A stretch of 64,000 nucleotides of DNA, from positions 1 through 64,000 of the forward strand of contig NZ_LFLU01000008.1 of assembly GCF_001189965.1 (NCBI RefSeq), written 5' to 3'. Each line of letters opens with the position of its first letter. Positions within the stretch are counted from its first letter, which is position 1. Under the pieces are notes generated by a model. That model was not told the DNA's origin. It did no database searches and was given only the letters and a program-made list of their open reading frames with translations. Positions 61,469 through 64,000 of the stretch are shown here, one piece after another. Source of the stretch: Herbaspirillum rhizosphaerae. GTDB taxonomy: Bacteria > Pseudomonadota > Gammaproteobacteria > Burkholderiales > Burkholderiaceae_D. The translations under genes were made by a program, and so were the position numbers.

Positions 61469-61947
61469 ATGGACATGCCATCTCACCAACTCACCATGAC
61501 CGTCCTGATGACGCCCGACATGGCCAATTTTTCCGGCAACGTGACGGCGGCACCATTCTCAAATTCCTCGACCAGGTCGCTTACGCGTGCGCCAGCCGGT
61601 ATGCCGGCCAATACGTGGTGACGCTGAGCGTGGACCAGGTGATGTTTCGCCAGCCCATCCACGTCGGCGAACTGGTGAGCTTCCTGGCCAGTGTCAATCA
61701 CACCGGCACCTCGTCGATGGAAGTCGGCATCAAGGTGGTGGCCGAGAACATCCGCACCCAGGAAGTGCGCCACGTCAACAGCTGCTTCTTCACCATGGTG
61801 GCCGTCGACGGCGAGCGCAAGCCGGTGGCGGTGCCCTCGCTGCGCCCGTTCACGGGGGAAGAAAAGCGCCGTTTCGAAGCGGCCAAGCTGCGCAAGAAAC
61901 TGCGCGCCGAACTGTCGCAGCGTTTTGAAGAAGCCAAGCTGTCCTGA
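61469..61947 (+). pseudogene. Frameshifted hotdog-fold acyl-CoA thioesterase
   Basis: ATG 61469 opens MDMPSHQLTMTVLMTPDMAN then FSGNV, after which the frame is lost. In the next frame the normal family text continues: GGTILKFLDQVAYACASRYA, SVDQVMFRQPIHVGELVSF, through EEAKLS. Family members read N-V-H-G-G here; the DNA reads GTG-ACGGCGGC where GTG-CAC-GGC-GGC is expected. So one C is missing after 61543 and the conserved His is lost. Either a true inactivation or a sequencing error. Confidence 0.85.
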
Positions 61948-61975
61948 TTGATCACATCTAGCCAAGGGGAGTGAA

Positions 61976-62383
61976 ATGCTTGCCAGTTTCGCGACCCTGC
62001 TGGTGTTCCAATGTCTCGGCGAAGGCATCACCTTCGCCCTGAAACTTCCGATTCCCGGTCCCGTCGTCGGCATGCTGCTGCTGTTTTTCAGCCTGGTGGC
62101 GTATCCGCCTTTGCTGGAAAAAGTCGAAGCGACGGCTTCCGAATTGCTGCGGCATCTGTCGCTGCTGTTTGTGCCGGCAGGCGTCGGCATCGTCGCCGCG
62201 GCAGGCCAGGTCAAAGGGCACTGGATGACGGTTATCCTGGCGGTCGCAGTCAGCACCTTGCTGACGCTGGCCGTCACAGCGACCGTCACGCGCGCAGTCA
62301 TGAACTGGCAGAAGCGGCGCGAAGCTACGCTCGGCGAGCCGGACGAAGCCAAGAAAGACGGCAAGGAGGATGGCCATGCGTGA
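61976..62383 (+). CDS. LrgA/CidA-family membrane protein
   Basis: 135 residues. Four membrane segments (LLVFQCLGEGITFALKLPIP, PVVGMLLLFFSLVAY, LLFVPAGVGIVAAAG, VILAVAVSTLLTLAV). PGPVVGMLLLF and LFVPAGVGI are family hallmarks. Holin-like; in LrgAB pairs linked to murein hydrolase control or to pyruvate/glycolate transport. Charged C-terminal tail. Overlaps the lrgB-like gene by 8 bp. Confidence 0.9.
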   Translation: MLASFATLLVFQCLGEGITFALKLPIPGPVVGMLLLFFSLVAYPPLLEKVEATASELLRHLSLLFVPAGVGIVAAAGQVKGHWMTVILAVAVSTLLTLAVTATVTRAVMNWQKRREATLGEPDEAKKDGKEDGHA

Positions 62384-63116
62384 GTTGCCGCCGTTCGGCC
62401 TGATCTGGGTCTATCTCTCGGCGTCGCCGCTGCTGGGCCTGACGCTGACCTTGTGCGCCTATGTCGTGGCCTATTGGATCTATGGCCGTTGCAAATTCTC
62501 GCCGCTGGCCAATCCGGTGGCGATCGCCATCGCGCTGGTCAGTACCGCGTTGCTGGTGACTGGGATGCCGTACAGCGAATACTTCGCCGGCGCCCAGTTC
62601 GTCCACTTTCTGCTGGGACCGGCGACAGTGGCGCTGGCGATTCCGCTGGCGCGCCAGCTGCCGCGTTTGCGCAGCTCCTTTTTGCCTTTGCTGTGCGGCT
62701 TGCTGGCCGGCTCGGCCACGGCGATCGTGTCGGCGGTGACCTTGACCGTGCTGCTCGGCGGATCCTACCAACTGGCGGTGTCGATCGGCCCCAAATCCGC
62801 CACCACGCCGATCGCCATGGGCGTGGCGGAAAAGCTCGGCGGCCTGCCTGCGCTGACGGCGGTGCTGGTGATCAGCACCGGCATCTTCGGCGCGATTGCG
62901 GCGCGCTTCCTGTTCAATCGCATGCGCATCGATTCGGCGGAAGTGCGCGGCTTTGCGCTCGGCGTGACTTCGCACGGCATCGGCACGGCGCGCGCCTTCC
63001 AGGTCAGTCCCGAGATGGGCGCCTTCGCCGGCCTCGGCATGGGTCTGAACGGCGTGCTGACGGCTTTCCTGGCGCCGTGGCTGATTCCGGTCTTTGCGGG
63101 GCTGCTGGCGCGCTAA
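62376..63116 (+). CDS. LrgB-family membrane protein
   Basis: 246 residues from ATG 62376, selected because GGAGGA lies right upstream; ATG 62370 overlaps that site. Membrane segments throughout. LrgB signature GPKSATTPIAMGVAEKLGGL and SHGIGTARAFQVSPEMGAFA. Partner of the LrgA-like protein. Such pairs transport small organic acids in some bacteria and plants. Confidence 0.9.
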   Translation: MRELPPFGLIWVYLSASPLLGLTLTLCAYVVAYWIYGRCKFSPLANPVAIAIALVSTALLVTGMPYSEYFAGAQFVHFLLGPATVALAIPLARQLPRLRSSFLPLLCGLLAGSATAIVSAVTLTVLLGGSYQLAVSIGPKSATTPIAMGVAEKLGGLPALTAVLVISTGIFGAIAARFLFNRMRIDSAEVRGFALGVTSHGIGTARAFQVSPEMGAFAGLGMGLNGVLTAFLAPWLIPVFAGLLAR

Positions 63117-63148
63117 CGCTTGCTTTAAGGGGCCTCGGAAGAGAACTG

Positions 63149-63895
63149 CTAAGCGAGGAGTTTCGGCAAGGACGAGGCGAGCAAGGCGATGCCCGACAAG
63201 GTCAACAGGCTCAGCACAATCCTGCGGAATGCTGCTTCGCTGATGCCCACATAGAGACGGGCGCCAAGCAAGGTGGGAATCAGCATGGCCGGTGCGACGA
63301 TGCCGAAGAGCGGCAGCATTTTGCGGGTGATGATGCCGCTGAAAATGTAGATCGCGAGCGTCACTGCCTGCATGCTCAGGTTGAAATTCTGAATCACGGA
63401 GCGCTGCTCGTCTTTCTCGAAACGGCGCAAATTGCACCACAGCGTCGGAATCACACCGCTGAAGCCGCCAATTCCACCCATGACGCCGCCGACGATACCG
63501 ACCATGCCGTCGGCAATCCTGCCGCCGAATCGCAGCGGCGGCAATTTCGGCGCCAGCAGCATGACCGGACACCAGACCGCCAGCAAGACGCCGAGAAAAG
63601 CTTTGAAGATGTCGGGGTTGAGCGCTGGCAAAATCAATACGCCGAGCGGAATGCCAAGCAAGCCGCCAAAAATAAAGGGCAGCAACAGTCTCGGCTTGAA
63701 ACCGCGCCGCACGGAAAAGACCGCCAGCAGTTGACCGATCAGCGAGCCAAATACGACCAAGGCAGCTGCCACGACAGGATCGACGGTCCATACCCAGAAC
63801 GACATCGCCACCAGGGCAAATGCAAATCCCGACAAGCCTTGGACGAAACCGGCTGCCATGGCGCCGATGACGATGATAAGAATCGATGAATCCAT
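63149..63895 (-). CDS. TauE/SafE-family permease
   Basis: 248 residues. About eight hydrophobic segments. Repeated family motif: FVQGLSGFAFALVAMSFWVW near the N-terminus and GVMGGIGGFSGVIPTLWCNL in the second half. Exports sulfur-containing or other organic anions in known members. Convergent with the lrgB-like gene with a 32-bp gap and no clear terminator. Confidence 0.9.
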   Translation of the reverse strand: MDSSILIIVIGAMAAGFVQGLSGFAFALVAMSFWVWTVDPVVAAALVVFGSLIGQLLAVFSVRRGFKPRLLLPFIFGGLLGIPLGVLILPALNPDIFKAFLGVLLAVWCPVMLLAPKLPPLRFGGRIADGMVGIVGGVMGGIGGFSGVIPTLWCNLRRFEKDEQRSVIQNFNLSMQAVTLAIYIFSGIITRKMLPLFGIVAPAMLIPTLLGARLYVGISEAAFRRIVLSLLTLSGIALLASSLPKLLA

Positions 63896-63940
63896 ATTGT
63901 TGTCGCTATCCCTTTGCTTTTCTTCAGTGTTTTTTTGGTT

Positions 63941-64000
63941 CAGCGCCAGACTTTGGCAAGCGTCTTGATCGATGCTGCGATTTCCGTCTCGTTCGCTCCG
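63941..64000 (-). CDS. C-terminal end of a gene entering from the right
   Basis: The minus strand is open from the window edge to TGA at about 63941-63943 and reads ETEIAASIKTLAKVWR at the end. It is likely the C-terminus of a gene upstream of the TauE-like permease, 45 bp away and co-oriented. Too short to assign a family. Confidence 0.4.

Noticed and set aside
1..64000. tRNA, rRNA, CRISPR, prophage or insertion sequences
   Set aside because: I looked for cloverleaf-like ends, regularly spaced identical repeats, transposase text and terminal inverted repeats on both strands and saw none that I could support.

Overview
The window is bacterial chromosome, GC-rich apart from two AT-richer islands. 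It most resembles a betaproteobacterium of the Burkholderiales, close to the Oxalobacteraceae (Herbaspirillum/Collimonas type). This is inferred from protein character only (malonate decarboxylase cluster, Gcr-type membrane protein, DUF3034/truncated-globin operon, many LysR/GntR regulators and c-di-GMP proteins). No rRNA, tRNA, CRISPR array, phage or insertion sequence was found.

Layout. 1-3.6 kb (minus): a secreted RTX-type protein cut by the window edge, behind a DUF5625-like protein and two tandem paralogues, resembling an effector/immunity locus. 3.9-9.2 kb: EmrAB/NodT-type tripartite efflux operon with a divergent TetR regulator. 9.3-13.8 kb: cupredoxin-like protein, GGDEF-EAL protein, DUF3034 protein and exported truncated haemoglobin in one operon. 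13.8-15.6 kb: PF03640 protein, ECF sigma factor and anti-sigma factor behind a candidate ECF promoter. 15.6-21.2 kb: Gcr-type membrane protein, two small proteins with a common C-terminal tail (one YjfB-like), then hipB-hipA-pseudouridine synthase.

22.67-27.38 kb is the most unusual part. Eleven small same-strand genes or remnants, mostly membrane proteins, are each bounded by a degenerate ~28-bp element with a conserved GGCCAG core. Twelve elements tile the array, including one before the first gene and one after the last. Two units are broken: a 41-residue stub of a DUF985 cupin that stops exactly at an element, and a gene with two frame changes. This looks like a gene-cassette array without a visible integrase.

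27.5-36.6 kb: SDR oxidoreductase, cupin/JmjC-like oxygenase, GNAT, lipoprotein glycerophosphodiesterase, ArsR/SRPBCC pair, ParD-like protein with methionine aminopeptidase, argC with a divergent LysR. 35.9-46 kb: malonate module: GntR regulator (MdcY-like), TRAP transporter dctPQM, then mdcACDEGBH, with most genes overlapping. Uptake, acyl-carrier decarboxylation, prosthetic-group synthesis and malonyl loading are encoded in one run.

46.3-50.2 kb: histidine kinase, single-domain response regulator, and REC-PAS-GGDEF-EAL protein whose GGDEF motif is lost. 50.3-55.9 kb: molybdenum hydroxylase module (MocA-like, XdhC, large and small subunits) and a LysR gene that seems to start at CTG. 56-64 kb: small conserved proteins, a diguanylate cyclase, an MgtC protein with a stand-alone MgtC-C-like protein, a 2-hydroxyacid dehydrogenase, a frameshifted thioesterase, LrgAB-like proteins and a TauE/SafE permease.
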